This document shows positions 7,064-13,809 of a stretch of 14,675 nt of DNA, one piece after another. Source of the stretch: Alphaproteobacteria bacterium (GTDB taxonomy: Bacteria > Pseudomonadota > Alphaproteobacteria > Rhizobiales > Devosiaceae); the NCBI GenBank assembly GCA_018820005.1, contig JAHJOS010000029.1, forward strand, positions 1 to 14,675, given 5' to 3'. Under the pieces are notes generated by a model. It saw nothing but the letters and a program-made list of their open reading frames with translations, was not told the origin of the DNA and did no database searches. The translations under genes and the position numbers were made by a program. Positions within the stretch are counted from its first letter, which is position 1; each line of letters opens with the position of its first letter.

Positions 7064-8161
7064 CTACCCGCCAATCCGCCGTTTGAGCGCCACGATGCGG
7101 TCGTAACTCTGGGTGATGCACGCTGCAAACGCAGGATCGGCCTCCGCCTCGGACACCAGTATGTCAAGAATCGTCTGGCCAAGCCCCGCGCTGTAATCTG
7201 CCGTATTGGAAAACAGCAGCACATCCACCCCTGCCCTGACGGCCCCCGTGACGGTCTGCTTGAGGTCGAAGTGGTCGCGGATGGCCCCCATCTCGAGATC
7301 GTCGCTGATCACCACGCCGCCGTAGCCAAGATCACGCCGCAGCACGCCATCGATCCACTGTGACGACAGCGATGACGGCGTCTGCTGCCCCGCATCGGCA
7401 TACTCAGCATGATAGAGATGACCAACCATGATCATGTCGACATCACCGGCAGCAATTAACAACCTGTAGGGCTCGAGCTCCTCGGGCTTCCAGGTGTGCG
7501 TGATATCAACAAACCCCTCGTGGCTGTCGGCAGCAGACGATCCATGCCCCGGAAAGTGCTTGAGCGCCGTCAGCAGCCCAGCGGCGTGGTGCGCAGCAAT
7601 AAATGCCCCGTCATAGACCGCCACCACCGCCGGATCAGCACTGTAAGAGCGGCCGAATTTGGCAATCACCGGGTTGTTCGGGTTGATGTTTACGTCAGCC
7701 ACGGGGCCGAAGTTCACCGTAAAGCCGAGTTCGGAAATCGAACTTGCCATCCCTGCGTAAATCGCCTCGGCCTCTTCAGGTGTTTTGCTCGCGGCAATGC
7801 TGGCCGCGCTGGCAATTTCGGTGAAGCCGACATCCTTGGTCAGTCGCTCTACAGCTCCACCCTCCTGGTCCAGCGTGATGAACGGCGGCAAATCGGGGGA
7901 AGCGGCCCGAAAAGCTGCGTTCATGGCCCGCACTGCCGGCAGGCTTTTGATATTTGTCTTGAGCAGCATGACACCGCCCAGGCGGCCCGCAGCTAGCTCA
8001 TCCTCGAGTTTCTTGACCGCAGCGTCGCCGACGTCGTCACCCTGAAACCCCACCACGATCATCTGTCCCGCCATCCGCGCCAAGGGCACAGATTCCGCAC
8101 CGTAAACCGATGTACTGAGCAAAAAAATCGCAAGAACTGCGCGAGTTAGTACCGATATCAC
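7064..8161 (-). CDS. Secreted glycoside hydrolase family 3 enzyme, NagZ-type beta-N-acetylhexosaminidase
   Basis: 365 residues, a single GH3 (beta/alpha)8 domain without the second C-terminal GH3 domain, as in NagZ. Motifs: TLDQEGG (97-102 region), GPVADVNINPNNPVI (152-166), KHFPGHG (201-207) followed by the Asp212/His214 catalytic dyad typical of NagZ, and the nucleophile Asp287 in VVISDDLEMG. NagZ enzymes release GlcNAc from muropeptides. Unlike standard Gram-negative NagZ, which is cytoplasmic, this protein begins with a signal peptide: MISVLTR, hydrophobic AVLAIFLLSTSVYG, probable cleavage near Gly21/Ala22. The start is GTG at 8161 with a weak AGG seven bases upstream; the next Met (30) would remove the signal peptide. 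First gene of the minus-strand run, preceded by an AT-rich 230-base gap. Confidence 0.88.
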   Translation of the reverse strand: MISVLTRAVLAIFLLSTSVYGAESVPLARMAGQMIVVGFQGDDVGDAAVKKLEDELAAGRLGGVMLLKTNIKSLPAVRAMNAAFRAASPDLPPFITLDQEGGAVERLTKDVGFTEIASAASIAASKTPEEAEAIYAGMASSISELGFTVNFGPVADVNINPNNPVIAKFGRSYSADPAVVAVYDGAFIAAHHAAGLLTALKHFPGHGSSAADSHEGFVDITHTWKPEELEPYRLLIAAGDVDMIMVGHLYHAEYADAGQQTPSSLSSQWIDGVLRRDLGYGGVVISDDLEMGAIRDHFDLKQTVTGAVRAGVDVLLFSNTADYSAGLGQTILDILVSEAEADPAFAACITQSYDRIVALKRRIGG

Positions 8162-8307
8162 TAGTCAGCCTGCCTGTTGGGGTGGGACAGCATCAGAAGG
8201 ACAATGCGGCCAAATTCATGGCACCAAACAGAAAAACACGCAGGAATGCGAAATTTCTGCTGATATCGTTACAACTAATGTTACTATATACGAAGGCGAC
8301 TTGGAGG

Positions 8308-8336
8308 ACGGGCCGTTTTTCAACCTTCCGGCCCGT
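8308..8336. repeat. Inverted repeat in the acs-GH3 gap
   Basis: ACGGGCCG and CGGCCCGT form an 8-base-pair perfect stem around a 13-base, pyrimidine-rich loop. It lies 58 bases downstream of the acs stop. It could be a second terminator element for acs or a pause site; it has no T-run on either strand after the stem. Confidence 0.4.
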
Positions 8337-8354
8337 AGTGCCGTTGCCTTTGAT

Positions 8355-8382
8355 CGGGCGGGGATCTTGGGGTCCCCGCCCG
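8355..8382 (-). terminator. GC-rich hairpin downstream of acs, terminator-like
   Basis: CGGGCGGGGA and TCCCCGCCCG make a perfect 10-base-pair stem with an 8-base loop, 11 bases after the acs stop codon. On the minus strand it is followed by ATCAAAGG and not by a T-run, so it is not a textbook intrinsic terminator. Its stability and position still favour a transcript-end or 3'-protection role for acs. Confidence 0.55.
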
Positions 8383-8393
8383 TGACTTTTAGG

Positions 8394-10340
8394 CTACCTG
8401 TTCTGGCGATTTGCGATCAGATCGTCGACTACACCCGGGTCTGCCAGCGTCGAGGTATCGCCCAGACTGCCAAAGTCGTTTTCGGCCACCTTGCGCAAGA
8501 TGCGGCGCATGATCTTGCCCGAGCGGGTCTTGGGAAGGCCCGGTGCCCACTGGATCAGGTCCGGCGATGCAATCGGTCCGATTTCCTTGCGCACCCAGTT
8601 CTTGAGTTCAGTCCGCAGTTCGTCATTGCTGGTTTCCCCGGCCATCAGGGTGACATAGCAATAGATGCCCTGCCCCTTGATATCGTGCGGGTAGCCCACG
8701 ACCGCGGCTTCGGACACCTTTGGGTGGGACACAAGTGCGCTTTCGACTTCCGCCGTGCCCAGCCGATGCCCTGACACATTGAGCACGTCATCGACCCGAC
8801 CGGTAATCCAGTAGTATCCATCCTCATCACGGCGGCAGCCGTCACCGGTAAAGTAATAGCCCTTGTAGGTCTCGAAATAGGTTGAGACGAACCGGCCGTG
8901 GTCGCCCCAGATCGTCCGGGCCTGACTGGGCCAGCTGTCGGCGATAGCCAGCACCCCCTCGGCCTTGGTGGTTTCCTGCAGCCTGCCTTCAGGCGACAGC
9001 ACGACTGGCTGGATGCCAAAGAATGGCCGTGTGGCAGAGCCCGGCTTGGTGGCGATCGCGCCGGGGAACGGCGCAATCATGTGGCCACCCGTTTCAGTTT
9101 GCCACCAGGCGTCGACGATCTCGCAACGCCCCTTGCCGACCTTGTTGTAATACCAGAGCCAGGCTTCCGGATTGATCGGCTCACCCACCGTACCGAGCAG
9201 GCGCAGGCTAGCCATATCGTGCTTTTCGACATATTGCGGACCGGCACCCATGAGCGCGCGGATGGCGGTGGGCGCGGTGTGGAAGATGTTGACCTTGTGC
9301 TTTTCCACGACCTGCCACATGCGGCTGGCATCAGGATAGGTCGGGATGCCTTCAAACATCAGCGTGGTCGCGCCGTTGGCCAGGGGCCCATAGACGATAT
9401 AGCTGTGGCCCGTGACCCAGCCCACATCTGCAGTGCACCAGAAAACCTCGCCACGGTTGTAGTCAAAGCTCAGTTCATGGGTCAGCGCGGTGTAGAGCAG
9501 GTATCCGCCCGTCGTATGCAGCACGCCCTTCGGCTTGCCGGTCGAGCCGGACGTATAAAGGATGAATAGCGGATCCTCTGCATTCATAGGCTCGGGATCG
9601 TTGAAGGGTTCAACGCCCGCTGCCGCCTCATGCCACCAAACGTCGCGGCTGCCCTTCATGGCAACATCCGCGCCGGTGTTGTGAACCACCAAGACCTTTG
9701 ACACGCCGGGACAATCCTCGAGTGCCTTGTCGACATTCTTCTTGAGCGGCACCGTCTTGCCACCGCGACGGCCTTCATCGGCCGTGATCACCACGGCGGA
9801 ATCACAGTCGTTGATGCGGCCTGCCAGTGCGTCGGGAGAAAATCCGCCGAAGACGACCGAATGCACGGCGCCAATGCGTGCACATGCCAGCATGGCATAG
9901 GCGGCCTGCGGAATCATGGGCAGGTAGATGGTGACGCGGTCGCCCTTGCGAACGCCCAGCGACTTCAGCACATTGGCGCAGCGGCAGACTTTCTCGTGCA
10001 GCGTGCGATAGGAAATGTGCTCAGACGGGGCATTGGGATCATCGGGCTCCCAGATGATCGCGATATCGTCGCCATGCTCGCTCAGATGCCGGTCGATGCA
10101 GTTGGCGGCCACATTGAGCACGCCATCCTCAAACCATTTGATCGACACATCCGGGTACTGGAACGTGGTGTTCTTTACCTTCGTGGGAAAGCGCACCCAA
10201 TCCAGACGCTTGGCCTGATCCGACCAAAAGCCGTCCGGATCGCTGACCGACCGCGCATACATCGCGTCGTACTGCGCCTTGGTAACGTGGGTGCGCGCGA
10301 TCGCAGCCGCACTTGGCTGGAATACAAGCTGTTCGCTCAT
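8394..10340 (-). CDS. acs: Acetyl-CoA synthetase (acetate--CoA ligase, AMP-forming)
   Basis: 648 residues, the usual length for this cytoplasmic enzyme, which converts acetate, ATP and CoA to acetyl-CoA through acetyl-AMP. The P-loop-like motif YTSGSTGKPKG is at 262-272. WWQTETGG is at 412-419; the second Trp is the acetate-pocket residue that excludes larger acids. The TGD (498-500) and GR (514-515) adenylate-binding residues are present. The C-terminal PKTRSGKIMRRIL places the catalytic lysine at Lys609, the residue acetylated to switch off Salmonella Acs. The ATG at 10340 has a strong Shine-Dalgarno, GGGAGGA, with 5-base spacing. It is divergent from a GNAT acetyltransferase gene across 236 bases and ends before a GC-rich hairpin. 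It appears to be a single-gene unit. Confidence 0.97.
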   Translation of the reverse strand: MSEQLVFQPSAAAIARTHVTKAQYDAMYARSVSDPDGFWSDQAKRLDWVRFPTKVKNTTFQYPDVSIKWFEDGVLNVAANCIDRHLSEHGDDIAIIWEPDDPNAPSEHISYRTLHEKVCRCANVLKSLGVRKGDRVTIYLPMIPQAAYAMLACARIGAVHSVVFGGFSPDALAGRINDCDSAVVITADEGRRGGKTVPLKKNVDKALEDCPGVSKVLVVHNTGADVAMKGSRDVWWHEAAAGVEPFNDPEPMNAEDPLFILYTSGSTGKPKGVLHTTGGYLLYTALTHELSFDYNRGEVFWCTADVGWVTGHSYIVYGPLANGATTLMFEGIPTYPDASRMWQVVEKHKVNIFHTAPTAIRALMGAGPQYVEKHDMASLRLLGTVGEPINPEAWLWYYNKVGKGRCEIVDAWWQTETGGHMIAPFPGAIATKPGSATRPFFGIQPVVLSPEGRLQETTKAEGVLAIADSWPSQARTIWGDHGRFVSTYFETYKGYYFTGDGCRRDEDGYYWITGRVDDVLNVSGHRLGTAEVESALVSHPKVSEAAVVGYPHDIKGQGIYCYVTLMAGETSNDELRTELKNWVRKEIGPIASPDLIQWAPGLPKTRSGKIMRRILRKVAENDFGSLGDTSTLADPGVVDDLIANRQNR

Positions 10341-10344
10341 ATCA

Positions 10345-10351
10345 TCCTCCC
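10345..10351 (-). promoter_or_regulatory. Strong ribosome binding site of acs
   Basis: GGGAGGA on the minus strand, five bases before the ATG at 10340. It is the best Shine-Dalgarno match in the window and fixes the acs start. Confidence 0.8.
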
Positions 10352-10485
10352 TTATCTCTCCCAGTGACCGTTCTACTTGTCCCCCCTGCGCCGGGCAAGG
10401 GCTGCGCCATGCGACTTAGTGCGCAAAGCAGACCTATCGGCAATTGCAGGCCACTTGCCGGCCCGCAGCGCAGGGAATGGGCGAG

Positions 10486-10495
10486 GGTCATGACC
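10486..10495. promoter_or_regulatory. Palindrome in the divergent acs/GNAT promoter region
   Basis: GGTCATGACC is a perfect 10-base palindrome in the 236 bases between the two divergent starts, 81 bases from the GNAT ATG and 145 from the acs ATG. A dimeric regulator site is possible. I see no strong sigma-70 boxes on either side, and the rest of the gap holds no supportable gene. Confidence 0.3.
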
Positions 10496-10576
10496 ATTAA
10501 CTGCAAGCACGCTCGAGACATAGAAGCACGGCAAGGCTGTGATATGTTGCACATCCATCGCATCGGGGACCACGCA

Positions 10577-11194
10577 ATGAGCGACGCCGGGCTCGACGTT
10601 ACGACTGCAGCAGCCGAGGCGCCCGCTGCGCGCGCCCCACTTTACCGCCCGGCGACCTATGCCGATATCGGCATGGTTCATGCCCGGCTCGGTGAATGCA
10701 TCAACGGCATGCCCTACTACAGCGACGAGTTCAAAGCGTTCGAGATCGCGCGCCTGAGCAAGGCTCACCTGGCGGCGCTGATCGATGAGGATCCCCACCA
10801 CATCATGATCTTCCTGCTCAAGGGCGAAACCTGCGGCTTCATGGTCTCGGGACCAGAGCTCGGCACATTGTGGCTTTATTGGAGCTATCTCTTCCCCGAC
10901 AAGCGCCGCAGCCCTATGGCCATGCACGGCATGCCGGCCTTCATCGAGCACTGGAACAATGGCCGGTTCCACAAGATCGCAACCTACACCATGGCCGGCA
11001 ATGACCGCGCCAAGCTGATCATGGAGCGCTTTGGCTATTCGCTTACCGCAACGCTGGAACAGCACATCTTTGGCGAAGACTACCTGCTCTACGAGCACAA
11101 GCTGAACAAGGTCGAGCCCGGCTATGACCATGGCATCAAGGGCGGTCCCGCGCGAAAGCTGCTGCGCAAGCTCAGGCTCGCCTTCGCCAAATAG
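10577..11194 (+). CDS. GNAT-family N-acetyltransferase
   Basis: 205 residues from the ATG at 10577. One GNAT domain spans about residues 22-175: the motif B region GNDRAKLIMERFGYS (141-155) has the Asn and the Tyr/Phe-Gly pattern typical of the fold, and LWLYWSYLFPDKRR (98-111) is the beta4/motif A region. The acetyl-CoA pyrophosphate loop, usually Q/RxxGxG/A, is degenerate here (RRSPMA at 110-115, Pro in place of Gly). The C-terminus is basic (KLLRKLRLAFAK). Start: GGGGA lies eight bases before 10577; an in-frame ATG at 10543 is an alternative, and the frame is open further upstream but overlaps the acs promoter region. Divergent from acs and convergent with the flippase gene (9 bases apart). 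Substrate unknown; protein acetylation of Acs is worth testing. Confidence 0.82.
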   Translation: MSDAGLDVTTAAAEAPAARAPLYRPATYADIGMVHARLGECINGMPYYSDEFKAFEIARLSKAHLAALIDEDPHHIMIFLLKGETCGFMVSGPELGTLWLYWSYLFPDKRRSPMAMHGMPAFIEHWNNGRFHKIATYTMAGNDRAKLIMERFGYSLTATLEQHIFGEDYLLYEHKLNKVEPGYDHGIKGGPARKLLRKLRLAFAK

Positions 11195-11203
11195 CCGGCA
11201 GCC

Positions 11204-12529
11204 TTACTCCGCCGCCACGGCCGCAGCGCGTCGCGCACGGAACCACTGCATGATTGAAACATCGATCTTGGCCGTGCGCAGCGCAACGTACCACTGACCG
11301 ACCGACCAGAGCGTGATGGCGCAAATGGCGCTGAGCGCCGCCCCCATCAGGCCCCAAAGCGGCACCAGCAGCGCATTGAGCACCACCAGTGAAACGACGC
11401 CAAGCGCCACCGACGGCAGGCTGGCGTAGGGGCGGTCGTGAATGGAGAGCACGATGGATGCCGGCCCCATGGCCGAGCGGATCACCAGCGCCAGGCTGAG
11501 CACAGCGAGTGGCGCCGCGCCGACCGCGAAGCTGGGGCCGAACAGCATCAACGCAAACGGCGCCCCTATCGATACCAGTACAAACATCACGATTGATATG
11601 CCGCTGGCCACAAAATTGGCATCCCCGACCTTGCGGTTGAACGCGCCACGATCGGCCTTGGCCTCGCTCTCGAACATGTCGGGCAGCGTTACTGCATAGA
11701 CCGCAGCCACACCGAACGACATCAGCGAGAAAATGCGGGTGCACACGCCAAAAATGGCGAGTTCCTGATGGCTCAAGGTGTGGCTGAGCAACAGCAGGTC
11801 GATGTCGAAGAAGAAGTCGGTTGCCAGCGAGATCAGCACCCAGGGCAAGGCAAATCGCCACCAGCGCCGTGCCTCAAGCGCCCGCACCGGCGAATTGTCT
11901 TCCAGGCGGGGCAAGGTTGCCAGCACGAACAGGAAGTGCACGATCGCCACGGTCACATAGCCGATGGATATCGCCCACAGCATGGCCGAAAAGCCCTCGG
12001 CCGCCGTGCCAAGGCCCATGGTGGCCAAAAAAGCCACCATGACGATCATCGGCCGGATCATGGTATCGGCGAAATAACCGGCAAGCGGACGCTTGAGCCC
12101 AACAAGCAAGGAGCCGTTGACGTAGACCATAGCCGTGCCGAAGCCGAGCAGCATCACCGGAATGAAGTGTTTCGCCATCACCGTACCGCCCAACCCGAGC
12201 AGCGCGATAGCTGACGGGCCTGCAATCAGCAGCAACACTGTCAGCCCCAGCACATGGGCATAGGCGCGGATCAGGAAAACCACCAACTGCGCCCGCTCGC
12301 CCCGCGCCCGGTATTCGGCCGCAAAATAGGTACCAACCGTGTGGAAACCCAGCGGCATGGCGACGGCCAGCAGGTTCACCGTGGCGATGACGAGCATGTA
12401 TTCGCCCAGCAGTTCCGGACCCCAGATTCGTGCGATCAGTGCTTGCACCAGAAACACCAGTCCAGCACCGCCCAGACGGGCTCCAAACAGGATGGTCGAT
12501 TGCGAAGCCAGCCGACGGTGAACGCTCAT
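11204..12529 (-). CDS. Polysaccharide/oligosaccharide flippase (Wzx-like, MOP superfamily)
   Basis: 441 residues with 12 or more hydrophobic segments along the full length, as expected of Wzx/MurJ-type lipid-linked sugar flippases of the inner membrane. The opening residues ASQSTILFGARLGGAG, then ARIWGPELLGEY (33-44), are typical of the polysaccharide-biosynthesis (Polysacc_synt) family. Charged cytoplasmic loops include LEDNSPVRALEARRWW before mid-protein. It likely moves an undecaprenyl-linked repeat unit across the membrane for an exopolysaccharide or similar glycan. The ATG at 12529 overlaps the stop of the FemAB-like gene (ATGA), with AGG seven bases upstream, so translation is coupled. 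No Wzy polymerase or glycosyltransferase lies beside it in this window, so the glycan cannot be named. Confidence 0.85.
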   Translation of the reverse strand: MSVHRRLASQSTILFGARLGGAGLVFLVQALIARIWGPELLGEYMLVIATVNLLAVAMPLGFHTVGTYFAAEYRARGERAQLVVFLIRAYAHVLGLTVLLLIAGPSAIALLGLGGTVMAKHFIPVMLLGFGTAMVYVNGSLLVGLKRPLAGYFADTMIRPMIVMVAFLATMGLGTAAEGFSAMLWAISIGYVTVAIVHFLFVLATLPRLEDNSPVRALEARRWWRFALPWVLISLATDFFFDIDLLLLSHTLSHQELAIFGVCTRIFSLMSFGVAAVYAVTLPDMFESEAKADRGAFNRKVGDANFVASGISIVMFVLVSIGAPFALMLFGPSFAVGAAPLAVLSLALVIRSAMGPASIVLSIHDRPYASLPSVALGVVSLVVLNALLVPLWGLMGAALSAICAITLWSVGQWYVALRTAKIDVSIMQWFRARRAAAVAAE

Positions 12530-13701
12530 TCTGCCACCTGATTGGTCATGGTCCGCGCCTGTGTCGGCAAGGTCTTGGGGTTGCGCCAGCCGTCATAGAG
12601 CCGACGCAGCTTGTTCAAACCGTCGCGCGCGGCGAAGGCGCCGGCGCCCAGTGCATAAGCCATCGGCCTGCTGGCATAGTTGGCCACCGGGGGTACGGGC
12701 ACGATGACGCCCCCGCTGCCGACCATACCCTTTTTGAACTGATGCAGGCCCTGGAAACCGTCGGTGCCGCCCAGATCATACCAGCGCGCCCTCGTATTCT
12801 CCCGCAGCCAGGCAATGATTTGCCAGTGCAAGAAATAGCCAGCGCGCAGCGGCAATGCTAGATCATTGGTCGCGCCATAGAGATAGACAGCGCGGTCGCC
12901 GGCCTTGAAAATCATGGCGCCAGCCACGACGGCATTATCGTGCCGCACGAAGAACAGCTCCGGCCTCAGCGGCTCGTCGAGCGCCATCAACGCTTCCACC
13001 GTCTCATAGGCTGAATAGTCGGAGAACTGCTTGCGGTCGGTCATGGCGGTATAGAGAGCCTCAAACTCGCCCAGGCGTTCTGGCTCTGCCCGCTCAAAGC
13101 TCAGGCCCGCCTTTTCAGACTTGCCCAGATGATAGCGCCACTTCTGATCGAGGCTCCGGCGCTGCGCGGCGCCATCGAGTTGAAGATTGACGATATAGCG
13201 CGACGGGTACAGCAGCTCTGAGCCGCGCTTGAAGCCCTGCGCTGCAAGCGTCCGCGAGGCGACGTTCACAGGTTCGATGGAGGCGGCCGGCAACACCGAA
13301 ATCATCTGGCCGCGCCGGTCGGCATAATCGGCCATCAACGCATCGACCATGCCGGCATAAATGGCGTCATTGTCGCGGCGTGTCAGGTCCTTGAGCATGG
13401 GACCCCATTTGGACACGGCGATATGGCCCAGCCCCAGCGGCAGGGACTGCACCATCATCAGCGCGCCACCAACCAGTTCGCCGTCGAGCAGAAACAACAC
13501 TGGCTCGTGTTCTACCGTCGGCCAATGCGTGGCCGCGAAAGCATAGATCTGCTCCTGGCACACCTCGTCGAAGCCGGCGACGGTCTGGTCCCACTCCGCC
13601 CCCGACACGACCCGCGTCGTCAACGATACGCTCGGCAACGCGGGCGCACTCTGGTGCACATTGGCGTTGGTGGCGCCGGCTATATAGTCGATGACAGCCA
13701 T
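12526..13701 (-). CDS. FemAB-like/GNAT-fold aminoacyl- or acyltransferase
   Basis: 391 residues with two GNAT-like halves as in FemABX and related Acetyltransf_6 proteins. Diagnostic pieces are KWRYHLGKSEKAGLSF (187-202), which matches the FemAB helix with RxxxxKAExxGl, and YDLGGTDGFQGLHQFKKG (308-325), the family's C-terminal signature. Family members transfer amino acids to peptidoglycan precursors or act in exopolysaccharide, sphingolipid-like or exosortase-linked surface pathways. No signal peptide or membrane segment is seen, so it acts in the cytoplasm. The 60 C-terminal residues after VIVPVPP are less typical. The ATG at 13701 has only a weak GGGA upstream, and a hairpin (13712-13730) ends 10 bases before it. 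Coupling to a flippase suggests it decorates the exported glycan or its lipid carrier. The substrate is not known. Confidence 0.83.
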   Translation of the reverse strand: MAVIDYIAGATNANVHQSAPALPSVSLTTRVVSGAEWDQTVAGFDEVCQEQIYAFAATHWPTVEHEPVLFLLDGELVGGALMMVQSLPLGLGHIAVSKWGPMLKDLTRRDNDAIYAGMVDALMADYADRRGQMISVLPAASIEPVNVASRTLAAQGFKRGSELLYPSRYIVNLQLDGAAQRRSLDQKWRYHLGKSEKAGLSFERAEPERLGEFEALYTAMTDRKQFSDYSAYETVEALMALDEPLRPELFFVRHDNAVVAGAMIFKAGDRAVYLYGATNDLALPLRAGYFLHWQIIAWLRENTRARWYDLGGTDGFQGLHQFKKGMVGSGGVIVPVPPVANYASRPMAYALGAGAFAARDGLNKLRRLYDGWRNPKTLPTQARTMTNQVAE

Positions 13702-13711
13702 GGTGGAATTC

Positions 13712-13730
13712 CCGCTCAGTCCTTGAGCGG
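13712..13730 (-). promoter_or_regulatory. Hairpin in the leader of the FemAB-like gene
   Basis: CCGCTCA and TGAGCGG form a 7-base-pair stem with a 5-base loop (AGGAC on the minus strand), ending 10 bases before the ATG at 13701. The loop carries an AGGA sequence, so the structure could affect ribosome access. A chance hairpin is possible. Confidence 0.4.
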
Positions 13731-13762
13731 AAAACTAGCGCCAGCAGATGATCAAATCCCTA

Positions 13763-13784
13763 TGCGCGCAATGCCTTGCGCGCA
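13763..13784 (-). terminator. Inverted repeat after the TerC gene, terminator-like
   Basis: TGCGCGCAA and TTGCGCGCA form a perfect 9-base-pair stem with a 4-base loop (GGCA on the minus strand), 25 bases after the TerC stop. It is followed by TAGGGATTTG, so the T-run is weak. It probably marks the end of the terC transcript and separates it from the FemAB-flippase pair. Confidence 0.5.
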
Positions 13785-13809
13785 AAACTGGACCCGTGGT
13801 TACCAAACC

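Larger units (their letters stand above)
8162..8393. other. Intergenic region between acs (end) and the GH3 gene (start)
   Basis: This 232-base gap separates two minus-strand genes. The part next to the GH3 gene (about 8210-8295) is clearly AT-richer than its surroundings and is the likely GH3 promoter region, though I cannot name convincing -35/-10 boxes. The part next to acs holds two inverted repeats (8308-8336 and 8355-8382). No open frame here looks like a gene. Confidence 0.5.

Noticed and set aside
6162..7106. A 314-codon plus-strand open frame opposite the metallophosphoesterase
   Set aside because: The minus-strand frame holds all five metallophosphoesterase motifs. The plus-strand frame has no recognisable domain and ends inside the neighbouring GH3 gene.
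10313..10576. An N-terminal extension of the GNAT protein into the acs promoter region
   Set aside because: It would overlap the acs start and the residues do not resemble GNAT sequence. An ATG at 10577 with GGGGA upstream is a better start.
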